Source of the DNA: an uncultured Lachnospiraceae bacterium | GTDB taxonomy: Bacteria; Bacillota; Clostridia; Lachnospirales; Lachnospiraceae | NCBI GenBank assembly: GCA_944381615.1 | Contig: CALWLT010000037.1 | Span: 1 to 64,000 of the forward strand | Reading direction: 5' to 3' | DNA: 64,000 nucleotides | Shown here: positions 8,351-16,016 of the stretch, in pieces | Layout of the letters: each line of letters opens with the position of its first letter | Position numbering within the stretch: position 1 is the stretch's first letter | Made by a program: the position numbers and the translations under genes | Notes under the pieces: model-generated | What the model was told of the DNA's origin: nothing | Databases searched by the model: none | Seen by the model: only the letters and a program-made list of their open reading frames with translations

Positions 8351-8743
8351 TCAGTCGCCACTTTTTTTCGCCAGCGCCCGCGCCATAAACTTCTCATTCT
8401 GAATGATAAAGCGCTCGTGCGTCCCGCTGCCCACCGGTCCTTTCTCGTCGAACACCTCCACCCGGAAGACCAGGCGTCTGCGGTCGATCTCTGTAAGCTC
8501 GCTCTCGCACCACACCTTCATGCCTACCGGCGTGGCCGACGAATGGGAAATTTCCAGCTTCGTCCCTACCGTTCCCTCGCCTTCCTCCAGATACGGGGCC
8601 ACGCTCATCCAGGCCGTCTTCTCCATCAGCGCCACCATCGCCGGGGTGGCAAACACATCCAGCAGGCCGCTGCCGACCGCGCTGGCCGAACGTTCCTTCG
8701 TAACCAGAATCTCCTGTCTTCCTCTGATTCCTGTCTCAAGCAT
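8351..8743 (-). CDS. Hot-dog fold thioesterase, FlK-like
   Basis: 130 residues with the helix GLLDVFATPAMVALMEKTAW, the catalytic-loop TVGTKLEISHSSATPVG and a C-terminal SGTHERFII. This is the pattern of fluoroacetyl-CoA thioesterase-type single hot-dog proteins, which hydrolyse short acyl-CoAs. Conserved Glu (in MEKTA) and His (in GTHERF) fit the active site. It lies 72 bp downstream of the zinc-ribbon gene and ends at a terminator, so the two may form a unit. Substrate inferred only by family. Confidence 0.85.
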   Translation of the reverse strand: MLETGIRGRQEILVTKERSASAVGSGLLDVFATPAMVALMEKTAWMSVAPYLEEGEGTVGTKLEISHSSATPVGMKVWCESELTEIDRRRLVFRVEVFDEKGPVGSGTHERFIIQNEKFMARALAKKSGD

Positions 8744-8815
8744 TCCGTCTTCCTTCCTTTCCGTCTTCTCGTTTTTCCGGTTCCTGTTCTCACTCTGTCC
8801 GCATTCTGCCTCCCG

Positions 8816-9211
8816 CTACTCCAGCGGCGCGCCGCACTTCGGACAGTAGGAAAAATCCTCCGCCGTCTCGTAGCCGCACGCGGGACACCGCCTGCGCGCG
8901 CCCGCGGACAGCGTCCAGGGATTGCCGCCTCCGTCCTGCACAAGCGTCAGATCCTCCTCCCGGATCTCCACGTCTTCGCCGCGAAGGAGACGCCGGCCGA
9001 TCTCCGCATCCAGCTCATATACCGCCTGGCAGCACGACATCTTCACATAAAACCGCCGGTTCCATTTAAAAAGCGGGATAAAAAAGAAACTGAAATACAG
9101 ATATGTCATGTACACCTGATAACGGCCGTACGCGCCGCAGCGGCTGCAGATTACCGTCTTCAGATACTCGATCGGCTTCATGCCGGAGCTGATGCCTCCG
9201 ATAAAAATCAT
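8816..9211 (-). CDS. Zinc-ribbon protein
   Basis: 131 residues with an N-terminal CSRCGAYG knuckle, a hydrophobic YLYFSFFFIPLFKW segment that could insert in or lie on the membrane (about residues 36-49), a second Cys pair MSCC, and a classical C-terminal zinc ribbon CPACGY...YCPKCG. Such proteins are common and uncharacterised in Lachnospiraceae. It has its own promoter at 9275-9303. Function unknown. Confidence 0.75.
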   Translation of the reverse strand: MIFIGGISSGMKPIEYLKTVICSRCGAYGRYQVYMTYLYFSFFFIPLFKWNRRFYVKMSCCQAVYELDAEIGRRLLRGEDVEIREEDLTLVQDGGGNPWTLSAGARRRCPACGYETAEDFSYCPKCGAPLE

Positions 9212-9274
9212 ACTTCCCGCTCCCTTCCGCGCCGGGGCGCGTCCGCTCTGCCGCCGTCCCCCGCAGTCATTACA

Positions 9275-9303
9275 AGTATACTAGAGGCGATCCGGGCGTG
9301 CAA
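9275..9303 (-). promoter_or_regulatory. Promoter of the zinc-ribbon gene
   Basis: On minus TTGCAC (9298-9303), 17 bp, TATACT (9275-9280). It is back to back with the promoter of the plus-strand glycosylase. Confidence 0.6.
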
Positions 9304-9347
9304 TCATTTTGTGAAATTTTAATACTTTCTTCAGAAAGAAAACCTGC

Positions 9348-9353
9348 TATAAT
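9348..9353 (+). promoter_or_regulatory. -10 box of the glycosylase gene, giving a leaderless start
   Basis: A perfect TATAAT ends 7 bases before the ATG at 9361, so transcription would begin at or next to the start codon. No clear -35 box is seen; CTTTCT lies at the right distance. The earlier ATG at 9352 overlaps this -10 box and is therefore unlikely to be used from this promoter. Confidence 0.5.
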
Positions 9354-9360
9354 GAAGCCT

Positions 9361-10260
9361 ATGGAGATACTAAACATTCCTTATTTCGACCTTGCGCAGA
9401 CCGCGCAGTCCGGCCAGTGCTTCCGCCTTGACCGGCTCCCTTCCGGTCCGCCCGGCGCCTGGCGTCTGATCAGCGGACGCCGGTACGCCGAAATTCGGCA
9501 GGAACAGAATACCTTTTTTCTCGACTGCCCGCCCGGGGATCTCGCCTTCTGGCGCCATTACCTCGACGCGGACACGGATTACGGCGCGTTTCTTTCCGCC
9601 GTCCGCCCGGACGATCCCTATCTGCGGGAAGCGGCCGCGGCGGGACGCGGCATCCGCATCCTGCGCCAGGATCCCTGGGAGATGATCATAACCTTTCTCA
9701 TCTCTCAGCAGAAAACCATTCCCGCGATCCGAAGCGCCGTGGAAACGCTCTCCTCTCTTTACGGGACGGCCTTTACCGCCGTTCTGGAGGACGGAAGGCG
9801 CGAGCTCTGCCATGCGTTTCCCACCCCCGCCGAGCTGTCCCGCGCCTCCGAGGCCGATCTTCGCGCCCTGAAGCTGGGATACCGCGCCGCGTACCTGGAG
9901 CAGGCCTGCCGCTTTTTCTGCGGGCATCCCGGCGCGCTTTGCGAGCTTGGCCGGATGGATCGCAGCCAGGCGATGGAATTTCTGACCAGTCTTTACGGCG
10001 TCGGCGTCAAGGTCGCCAGCTGTGTCTGCCTCTACGGCCTGCACCACATCGACGCCTTTCCCGTGGACACCTGGATCCGGCGCATCCTCATGGAGCAGTA
10101 TTACCCCCGGCATCCCCGCCGCTACGGCCGTCTCCCGGAGAGCCGCCGCGCCGAGGCCATCATCCGGGATTTCTTTGGCTGCTACGACGGCTTCGCCGGC
10201 GTCATGCAGCAGTACATCTTCTATTACGAGCGCGTTGTCCGCCGCGGCAGGAAAACGTGA
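9361..10260 (+). CDS. DNA glycosylase, 8-oxoguanine/AlkA type (HhH-GPD)
   Basis: About 299 residues. The N-terminal half (AQTAQSGQCFRLDR, ADTDYGAFLS) matches the OGG N-terminal domain, and the C-terminal half is the HhH-GPD domain: IITFLISQQKTIPAIR, then LYGVGVKVASCVCLYGLHHIDAFPVDTWI. The latter contains the helix-hairpin-helix, a Lys at the OGG lyase position (GVGVKVAS) and the catalytic Asp of FPVDTWI. It removes oxidised or alkylated purines in base-excision repair. It is the only plus-strand gene in the first 34 kb apart from the permease, and converges on the radical SAM gene. Confidence 0.9.
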   Translation: MEILNIPYFDLAQTAQSGQCFRLDRLPSGPPGAWRLISGRRYAEIRQEQNTFFLDCPPGDLAFWRHYLDADTDYGAFLSAVRPDDPYLREAAAAGRGIRILRQDPWEMIITFLISQQKTIPAIRSAVETLSSLYGTAFTAVLEDGRRELCHAFPTPAELSRASEADLRALKLGYRAAYLEQACRFFCGHPGALCELGRMDRSQAMEFLTSLYGVGVKVASCVCLYGLHHIDAFPVDTWIRRILMEQYYPRHPRRYGRLPESRRAEAIIRDFFGCYDGFAGVMQQYIFYYERVVRRGRKT

Positions 10261-10299
10261 CCGGCCGCACAGGCTGCTTCCGGACAGGCCACAGAAATC

Positions 10300-10329
10300 A
10301 AAAAAGGCGATCTGTCACAGCAGATCGCC
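10300..10329 (-). terminator. Intrinsic terminator overlapping the radical SAM stop
   Basis: On minus GGCGATCTG pairs with CAGATCGCC around CTGTGA, followed by T6. The loop contains the TGA stop of the radical SAM gene and the 5' arm is coding. Confidence 0.85.
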
Positions 10330-11193
10330 CGTCTCGCGAAAGACCCGGTAGCGGTGGGTCCGCTTCGCCTCCTCCAGCTTCTCCAGCATCGCCGGGATAT
10401 CGTCATTCAGCGTTCCCGCCAGCACCACATAGTTAGACGCATGGTTGGTGCGGAACACCGTCCCCGGCGAATCCACATTTTTCAAAAACAGCTCCATCTC
10501 GTCCACAATCTCATCCGGCGTAATCCGCTCAAAACGCCCTGACACCACGTCGTCGTACATCGGCGTTCCCTCGTAGAGGCGCAGCGTCAGAAACGACGCG
10601 TATTCCGGATTCATCTCAGAAATCAGCCTGGCGCACGACAGCGCGTGGCGCGTAACGCGGCCGCGGCCGCCCAGACCCGAAATCAGCGTGACTGAGGTCT
10701 GAATCCCGCAGCGCTTCAGTTTTCTCCCTGCCTCGGCAATCTCCTCCGCCGTCACGTCCTTGTGAATGTAGCGCAGGATCTCATTGTCTCCCGATTCCGC
10801 GCCCACATAGACGATCCCCAGGCCGGCGTCCCTCAGCGCCCGCAGATCCTCCTCCGGTTTTCGCAGGATATCCTGCGCCGTCCCGTAAGAAGACACGCGG
10901 CTGACCTGCGGAAACAGCTCGCGGATCCTGGCCAGGATCGTCAGAAGATCCTCCGTCTTTACCACCAGTGCGTCCCCGTCCGCAAGAAAAACGCGCTCGA
11001 TCCAGGACGCGTAGCGGCTCTTCGCCGCTTCCTCCAGATCCGCCAGGATCTCCTCCATCCGCCGGATCCGAAACTGCTTGGCCTTGTACATATTGCAAAA
11101 GGTGCAGGTATTGTGCGCGCATCCGATCGTGACCTGAATGATCAGGCTTCTCGCCTCGCTGGGCGGTCTGTATACAATTCCCTCGTACTCCAT
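10315..11193 (-). CDS. Radical SAM protein
   Basis: 292 residues. The [4Fe-4S] motif is CAHNTCTFC near residue 25, followed by NMYKAKQFRIR. YVGAESGDNEILRYIHKDVT and SVTLISGLGGRGRVTRH are the SAM-binding strands of an Elp3/HemN-like TIM barrel. No second cluster or accessory domain is seen. The family occurs widely in anaerobes with unknown substrate. It directly follows the metallophosphoesterase gene (stop and start adjacent), so the two are likely translationally coupled. Confidence 0.88.
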   Translation of the reverse strand: MEYEGIVYRPPSEARSLIIQVTIGCAHNTCTFCNMYKAKQFRIRRMEEILADLEEAAKSRYASWIERVFLADGDALVVKTEDLLTILARIRELFPQVSRVSSYGTAQDILRKPEEDLRALRDAGLGIVYVGAESGDNEILRYIHKDVTAEEIAEAGRKLKRCGIQTSVTLISGLGGRGRVTRHALSCARLISEMNPEYASFLTLRLYEGTPMYDDVVSGRFERITPDEIVDEMELFLKNVDSPGTVFRTNHASNYVVLAGTLNDDIPAMLEKLEEAKRTHRYRVFRETGDLL

Positions 11194-12834
11194 CTATTCT
11201 CTCCTTCCGGCCGTCTGCGGCCGCATGATTCCCTCTCCTGCCGGCAGGGTAAGCACGGTATGATCCCGCCCCAGATCCGCCAGGATCGCCTTCAGATTAT
11301 CGCCCCACACCCCGGTTCCCGAATATCGAATCCAGTACTGATAAAGCGGATCTTTCCGGATTTCGGCGACCGACACCCGGCTTCCGGCACAGTAATCCCG
11401 GTACAGGCGCGCGTAAAACAGCGCCATCTCCCGGCGGCGTTCCTCCGGAATCCCCTCGATTCCGTAGAACACCCGGTAAGCCATGTTTTCCAGCAGAAAT
11501 TCCTCCGACCATTCCCGAAAATGCAGAAGCCGCTCATCTTCCTCGCCGTAGCGGGCGGCCCAGCTCTCCACGTCGACCGCTTTCGTGCGGTAAGAAAAGC
11601 TGCCGTCCTTCCCCCAGGTGGCAATCCCGTACTGGCAGGGCGAAATCGACACCGGCGAGCCGACGATCTCCCAGATTCCATAGCTGTCCTCGCCCGCGGC
11701 CGGGCCGGACACATGCTTTTTCGTGCGCTGCAGATGCAGATGTCCGCTGAAATAAACAGGAACGCCAAATTCCTCCAGAAGCGCCGTTACCTCGCCGGCA
11801 TTCTCCAGCGTACACTCCTCCGGGTACAGCGTGCTCTCGTCCAGAAGATTGTGGTGCGAAACCGGAACCACCGTCGCTCCCGCCTCCTGCGCCAGCGCAA
11901 GCTGCTCCCGCATCCAGGAAAGCGTCCCCTCCCGGATCCGCCCTCCCGTACTGTGTACCGGCTCATAGATGCAGGAATCCAGCATCATAATCCAGTACGT
12001 TTCTCTCAGCCGGTACAGATAGCTCAGAGACTCCGGATCCCGCGACGACGCGCCGTCGTATCCGAACGCATGGTAAATCTCCAGGAATTCTTTTGCATTC
12101 GTGCCGGCCGTGCGCTCGATGCGATCGTCATAATACGTGGACGGCCCCGGATGGCCGATATCGTGATTGCCGGGAATTACCAGGACCGGGATCCCCCGCT
12201 CCTGCACGCGCTGCAGCTTTTTCGCCAGCGCCAGGTGGTTCTCCTTCTCCCCGTTCTGACTGAGATCGCCGCTTAAAATCAGCGCGTCCGGCCGCTCTGC
12301 GATTATCTCCTCCAGAAACGCCTCCGTGAGCGCCTCCAGGCAGAGCGTCAGCGTCCCGTCATTTCCGCGGATCAGGAGATCAAGCGCTGAGCGGAAATCC
12401 GTAAGCTGCGGAGACTGGTAGTGCAGATCCGTAGCCAGAAAAAGAACCGGCGGATCATTTCCCGCCGCCTCCGTCTGCATTTCTGTCCCCGGCGCAGGGC
12501 CGGCTTCCCGCCCGTCTTCTGTTCCGGGCCGCTCCTGTATCCCCGTCCCGTTTTTCTTCGTCCCGTCCTTCTCCCTGCCGTCCGCGGACGCTTCTCCGGC
12601 TCCGTTCTTTTTCTCTCCGTCCGCCGGCGGCTCCTTTTCCCCGTCCTTCTCCTTCCCGTTCGCGGGCCGCTTACCGGCCTCTTCTTCCCGCTGCGCCGCC
12701 GCTTCTGTTCCCGCCGGCACGGCGCTCTCCCGCTCCGGCCCCGGCAACAACCTGCCCGTCAGAACCAGCGCGGCCGTCAGAATCACAAGCGGCAGAATCC
12801 GCGAAACGGCCCCCATCCATCGTTCTCTCTTCAC
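11194..12834 (-). CDS. Secreted metallophosphoesterase (first paralogue)
   Basis: About 546 residues from GTG 12834; the frame is open to ATG 12891, which would overlap the upstream gene by 50 bp, so the start is uncertain. A basic N-terminus and one hydrophobic segment (RILPLVILTAALVLTG) form a signal or anchor, followed by about 100 residues of Glu/Lys/Gly/Asp/Pro linker. The calcineurin-like phosphoesterase domain follows with the metal motifs DLHY, SGDLSQNG, PGNHDIG, VSHHNL and SGHLHLQ. It is clearly paralogous to the gene at 16017. It acts outside the membrane on an unknown phosphoester. Confidence 0.87.
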   Translation of the reverse strand: MKRERWMGAVSRILPLVILTAALVLTGRLLPGPERESAVPAGTEAAAQREEEAGKRPANGKEKDGEKEPPADGEKKNGAGEASADGREKDGTKKNGTGIQERPGTEDGREAGPAPGTEMQTEAAGNDPPVLFLATDLHYQSPQLTDFRSALDLLIRGNDGTLTLCLEALTEAFLEEIIAERPDALILSGDLSQNGEKENHLALAKKLQRVQERGIPVLVIPGNHDIGHPGPSTYYDDRIERTAGTNAKEFLEIYHAFGYDGASSRDPESLSYLYRLRETYWIMMLDSCIYEPVHSTGGRIREGTLSWMREQLALAQEAGATVVPVSHHNLLDESTLYPEECTLENAGEVTALLEEFGVPVYFSGHLHLQRTKKHVSGPAAGEDSYGIWEIVGSPVSISPCQYGIATWGKDGSFSYRTKAVDVESWAARYGEEDERLLHFREWSEEFLLENMAYRVFYGIEGIPEERRREMALFYARLYRDYCAGSRVSVAEIRKDPLYQYWIRYSGTGVWGDNLKAILADLGRDHTVLTLPAGEGIMRPQTAGRRE

Positions 12835-12841
12835 GCCTGCT

Positions 12842-13360
12842 TTACCGGGCCGATGAGAGCGGCCAGCCCGCGCTCCCATCCCGCGGGACATTGCTCTTTC
12901 CCGTGATGGCTTCTACCTGCAGCCGGAGTACCGCCGTCTTCCCCCACGCGGCCGAAAAATCATACTCCGTCCCCCCTGCAGCCCTCTCATACTGGCGCAT
13001 GATCGCGGCCAGCCCGCGCCTTTTCTCCTGCGGATCGGTTACCAGGCTCAGGCGGCCCACACCGCAGACGCTGGCATAGCGCATCGTACTGCCGCAGGCC
13101 GGGGCCGTGAGCGTAACCGCCCCCTCCCAGGCCATGGAAAACGCCGCGCGGCTGTCCCGCTTCATGCGCTCGATCTTCGTTCCCTCCGGCGCTCCGTGAA
13201 AATAGAGCGTGACCGTCTCTTCCTCCCAGCAGGAACCGAAATTAACCGGCACCGCATACGGATATTCCTCTCCGGAAAGGGCCAGGGTGCACACCGTGCA
13301 GGCATCCATGATCCGCCGGATCACAGCCCTGTCCTTGATCTGTCTGTCCTCTCTTCTCAT
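12842..13360 (-). CDS. Pyridoxamine 5'-phosphate oxidase-family (NimA-like) flavin protein
   Basis: 172 residues. RREDRQIKDRAVIRRIMDAC, LALSGEEYPYAVPVNFG and YFHGAPEGTKIERMKRD match the split-barrel FMN-binding family that includes 5-nitroimidazole reductase NimA and antibiotic-resistance-associated PNPOx-like proteins. It probably binds flavin and reduces a small molecule. It ends 7 bp before the GTG proposed for the metallophosphoesterase. Family solid; substrate unknown. Confidence 0.87.
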   Translation of the reverse strand: MRREDRQIKDRAVIRRIMDACTVCTLALSGEEYPYAVPVNFGSCWEEETVTLYFHGAPEGTKIERMKRDSRAAFSMAWEGAVTLTAPACGSTMRYASVCGVGRLSLVTDPQEKRRGLAAIMRQYERAAGGTEYDFSAAWGKTAVLRLQVEAITGKSNVPRDGSAGWPLSSAR

Positions 13361-13436
13361 GTCTTACTCCCTGCGTCATTCTTTTCCCGTATTCCCGTTT
13401 TCCTGAGCCGCCGCCCCGGCCTCCGGCCCGCGCCGC

Positions 13437-14399
13437 TCAGCCCGTCTCTTCCCGCAGCGCCGCGTCGCCCACGGCGACCCGGATAAACTCTTCCATCGCT
13501 TTGGTCAGATATTTATTCCGCTTCTTGTAGAAATAGACATGGCGCACGGACAGCTCCTCGTCCATCTTGTAATAGCACAGCGGAACCTCATAGGGAAGAT
13601 TGGCCACCAGCCCGTCCGGGATAAACGTCGCCCCCACGCCGCGCCCCGCCATATTAAACGCGGAGACGACCTGATCCGGCTTCAGAATGATATTCGGCGT
13701 ATAATTCTGCCGGTTGCACATCTTAACGCCCCGCTTGTAAATGCTGTTTTCCTCTTTCACAAAAATAAACGGCGTCGCTTTCAGAAGCGGCAGCGGCAGC
13801 GCCGGAAAATCGCCGCGGCTGTGCCGGCCCGCCGCGATGTCGGCCGCCGTCAGCTGGTACTTCTCCAGCTCCGCGTTGATGGGAAAACTTCCCGGCACCG
13901 CGAGAATAATCCGCTCCGTGCTGTAATAATACTTTTCGTAATTTCTGTCGTCCAGCTCCGAATTGTCAATCAGCAGATCCAGCTCCTCCGCCACCAGCTT
14001 TTCCGTCAGCTGCACCGTCGTGCCTTCCATCAGCTCGATCTTGATCTGCGGGTAACGGCGGGAAAATTCGCCCAGCAGCGCCGGAAGAATAAAGGAGGTA
14101 AAAAAAATCGTGCCGCCGACCGACAGCTTGCCGGCCAACAGGCCGTTGAGATTGTTCAGCTGGTTCAGCGTATTCTGTTCCAGCGCAAACAGCTTCTCGA
14201 TCGCGTCGATATAAACCTCTCCGCCCGGCGTCAGGCCGATGGGCGAGGTGCTCCTGTCGAAAATCGGCGTTCCGATCTTCTTCTCTACTTTTTTGATCGC
14301 CGTGCTCAGCGCCGGCTGCGTGATATACAGCTTCTGCGCCGCCTTGGAAAAGCTCTTTTCCTCATAAACCGCATACACATATTCTTTCCCGTCGAACAT
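13437..14399 (-). CDS. LysR-family transcriptional regulator
   Basis: 320 residues. The N-terminal winged helix-turn-helix reads FSKAAQKLYITQPALSTAIK (about residues 15-34), followed by the effector-binding periplasmic-protein-like domain (GTIFFTSFILPALLGEFSRR, MEGTTVQLTEKLVAEELDLL). The ribosome site is GGAGGAACG-ATG. The expected divergent target gene is absent; instead the intergenic region has a symmetric promoter reading both ways and a short terminator-ended plus transcript. A 6-bp inverted repeat follows the stop without a T run. The effector is unknown. Confidence 0.92.
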   Translation of the reverse strand: MFDGKEYVYAVYEEKSFSKAAQKLYITQPALSTAIKKVEKKIGTPIFDRSTSPIGLTPGGEVYIDAIEKLFALEQNTLNQLNNLNGLLAGKLSVGGTIFFTSFILPALLGEFSRRYPQIKIELMEGTTVQLTEKLVAEELDLLIDNSELDDRNYEKYYYSTERIILAVPGSFPINAELEKYQLTAADIAAGRHSRGDFPALPLPLLKATPFIFVKEENSIYKRGVKMCNRQNYTPNIILKPDQVVSAFNMAGRGVGATFIPDGLVANLPYEVPLCYYKMDEELSVRHVYFYKKRNKYLTKAMEEFIRVAVGDAALREETG

Positions 14400-14439
14400 C
14401 GTTCCTCCTGCCGCTGCCTGAACGTTTCATAAAAATATT

Positions 14440-14448
14440 ATTATAACA
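14440..14448 (-). promoter_or_regulatory. Extended -10 box close to the LysR start
   Basis: On minus TGTTATAAT (14448-14440), an extended -10 box with no obvious -35, 41 bp before the ATG. It could be the main LysR promoter, with the symmetric element upstream acting as operator. Confidence 0.4.
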
Positions 14449-14467
14449 ATTATTTTCTTATTTATAT

Positions 14468-14499
14468 TTGATTATATACGATCCCGGGATTATAATCAA
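14468..14499. promoter_or_regulatory. Symmetric bidirectional promoter/operator
   Basis: TTGATTATA (14468-14476) and TATAATCAA (14491-14499) are perfect inverted repeats, with ATCCCGGGAT in between. On both strands this gives TTGATT, exactly 17 bp, TATAAT, so each strand's -35 box overlaps the other's -10. It would fire toward lysR on minus and toward the short transcript at about 14503 on plus. The dyad also has the AT-rich arms expected of a LysR operator. Confidence 0.65.
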
Positions 14500-14502
14500 G
14501 AC

Positions 14503-14627
14503 AAAGATATGCATAAGAGACGCCATGACACCGGGTTTTAACCGGTTTTCCATAGTTTGTACATTCCTCTTAAACGCGCGCCGCAGGATCCCTCGTTCCC
14601 CAAACATCCTGCTGCGCGTGTTTTTTT
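14503..14627 (+). ncRNA. Candidate small RNA divergent from lysR
   Basis: A plus-strand transcript is predicted from the symmetric promoter (-10 at 14491-14496) to the terminator at 14574-14627, about 125 nt. It contains a small hairpin ACCGG/CCGGT around 14529-14545. A 35-codon frame from ATG 14525 runs through the terminator hairpin without a ribosome site, so I do not call it coding. No known RNA family is recognised. Confidence 0.4.
14574..14627 (+). terminator. Terminator of the candidate small RNA
   Basis: ACGCGC...GCAGGAT (14574-14589) pairs with ATCCTGC...GCGCGT (14606-14619) with a small bulge, followed by T7. Its orientation is plus although no plus-strand protein gene precedes it. 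Confidence 0.75.
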
Positions 14628-14765
14628 ATTTTTAGCGCATGTTTTTATTTTCACTGTGCGTTTTTCATTTTCACGCGCCGCTCCGGCTCCCGATGGTACG
14701 CCGCTCTCCGCGCATCCTCGCTCCTGCCGGTACGCCGCTGCCCGCGCATCCTCGCTCCCAACGGC
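14628..14765. repeat. Degenerate tandem repeats between the small RNA and DUF554
   Basis: Two kinds of repeat. First, about three loose copies of a 20-base T-rich unit (GTGCGTTTTTCATTTTCAC-like) at about 14617-14676. Second, a 30-bp direct repeat, GGTACGCCGCT..CGCGCATCCTC, at 14695-14724 and 14729-14758, with two mismatches and a 34-bp period. No gene is visible here. Confidence 0.6.
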
Positions 14766-15449
14766 TCAGACCGGCAGCGCGTCCACGATCAGAAACCAGG
14801 CGGCGGGAACCAGAAGCGAAGGCAGCATATTCATGGTTTTGCAGTCTTTAATCTTCAGAATCGAGAGGCCGGAGGTGGCGATCAGAACGCCGCCCACGAT
14901 CGAGATCTCCGCCATCAGCGCGTCCGAGAGAAAGCCGGCAAGAAAGCTGGCCCCCAGATAAATACTGCCCTGCCAGCAAAACAGCACCAGCCCGGCGGCG
15001 GCAATCCCGATTCCATAGGTCGACGCCAGCACCATCGAGGAGACAAAATCCAGTGTCGCGTTGGTAAACAGGTACGTATGATTTCCATTGACCGCGCTCT
15101 CGATGGGGCCCACGATGGACAGCGTCCCGATGCAGAAAAGCAGGATCGCCGTGGAAAGCCCCTCGCCCAGATTCGAGGAAGAAAAATGTCCCGTCAGCTT
15201 CTTAAAACGGCCGTCCAGATCCAGAATCGTCCCGATCAGGCTTCCGATTGCCAGGCTGGCGATGAAAAGAACCGGATAGCGGCTGTCCCCCATGTGACTG
15301 ACCACCGCGTTGACGCCCAGCATAAACGCCGACAGGCCCATGGCATTAAAAAGCGCCCCCTGGTATTCCTCCCGGATCCCCCGTTTTACCACACTGCCAA
15401 TCACGCTTCCCGTAATTATCGTCGCCGTATTTACAATCGTCCCGATCAT
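14766..15449 (-). CDS. DUF554 membrane protein
   Basis: 227 residues from ATG 15449 (MIGTIVNTATIITGSVIGSV, the DUF554 N-terminus; GAAGGGAAA ribosome site). About seven hydrophobic segments with conserved LIGTILDLD and a glycine-rich ISIVGGVLIATSGLSIL near the end. DUF554 proteins are inner-membrane proteins without an assigned function. It overlaps nothing; the NUDIX gene ends 62 bp upstream. Confidence 0.88.
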   Translation of the reverse strand: MIGTIVNTATIITGSVIGSVVKRGIREEYQGALFNAMGLSAFMLGVNAVVSHMGDSRYPVLFIASLAIGSLIGTILDLDGRFKKLTGHFSSSNLGEGLSTAILLFCIGTLSIVGPIESAVNGNHTYLFTNATLDFVSSMVLASTYGIGIAAAGLVLFCWQGSIYLGASFLAGFLSDALMAEISIVGGVLIATSGLSILKIKDCKTMNMLPSLLVPAAWFLIVDALPV

Positions 15450-15510
15450 GCCGTTTCCCTTCTGTCCGTTTTTCCTTCTGCCCGCAGCCGTCTCCGGCCG
15501 CCGCCATCTC

Positions 15511-15996
15511 TTATCCGGGCTGTTTCCCGTCCAGGCTCCAGCCGCGCAGATGATCCCCCTCATATTCCAGCTTCAGAGAGAAGAACTCTTCCCGCTCCTG
15601 CAAAAGCTGTAAAAAGATCCGATCGCCTTCCCACAAGCGTTTCTCGCCGAGGCGCACGATCGGCACCCACTCCAGCACCCCTTCCGCGCATTCCGCCAGC
15701 TCGCCCTCAAAGCCGTCCGCCGTAAACAGGCACATGTACTCCGTGGGCCAGCCCTCACTGATAAACGTAACCAGCCCCCGGAAACGCCAGGAGGTCAGCG
15801 TAAGCCCCGTCTCCTCCCGCACTTCCCGCAAAAGACATTCTTCCGGACTTTCATTCTTCTCAAAATGCCCGCCCACGCCGATCCATTTTCCCTCGTTGAC
15901 GTCGTGCGCCTTTCTGACCCGGTGCAGCATCAGATAGCAGCCGTCCTTCTCAATGTAGCAGAGCGTCGTCAGCTCTGACTTGCGTTCCTTCTCCAC
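15511..15996 (-). CDS. NUDIX hydrolase, MutT/8-oxo-dGTP type
   Basis: 161 residues. The complete NUDIX box is GHFEKNESPEECLLREVREE followed by TGL (about residues 43-65), fitting G-x5-E-x7-REUxEExGU. The N-terminal LCYIEKDGCYLMLHRVRKAHDVNEGKW-type region and the WPTEYMCLFTADGF strand match 8-oxo-dGTP diphosphatases that clean the nucleotide pool. The start is GTG 15996 with an excellent AGGAGGAA site. It follows the metallophosphoesterase lipoprotein by 20 bp. Confidence 0.88.
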   Translation of the reverse strand: MEKERKSELTTLCYIEKDGCYLMLHRVRKAHDVNEGKWIGVGGHFEKNESPEECLLREVREETGLTLTSWRFRGLVTFISEGWPTEYMCLFTADGFEGELAECAEGVLEWVPIVRLGEKRLWEGDRIFLQLLQEREEFFSLKLEYEGDHLRGWSLDGKQPG

Positions 15997-16016
15997 CGCG
16001 CGCGTTCCTCCTCTTC

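Noticed and set aside
10762..12276. A 504-codon open frame on plus opposite the radical SAM and metallophosphoesterase genes
   Set aside because: Arg/His/Pro-rich translation without any domain; the minus-strand genes have clear motifs and ribosome sites. It is a GC-driven shadow.
13361..13436. Terminator after the LysR gene
   Set aside because: A CTGAGC/GCTCAG stem is present but followed by GAAAAC, not a T run.
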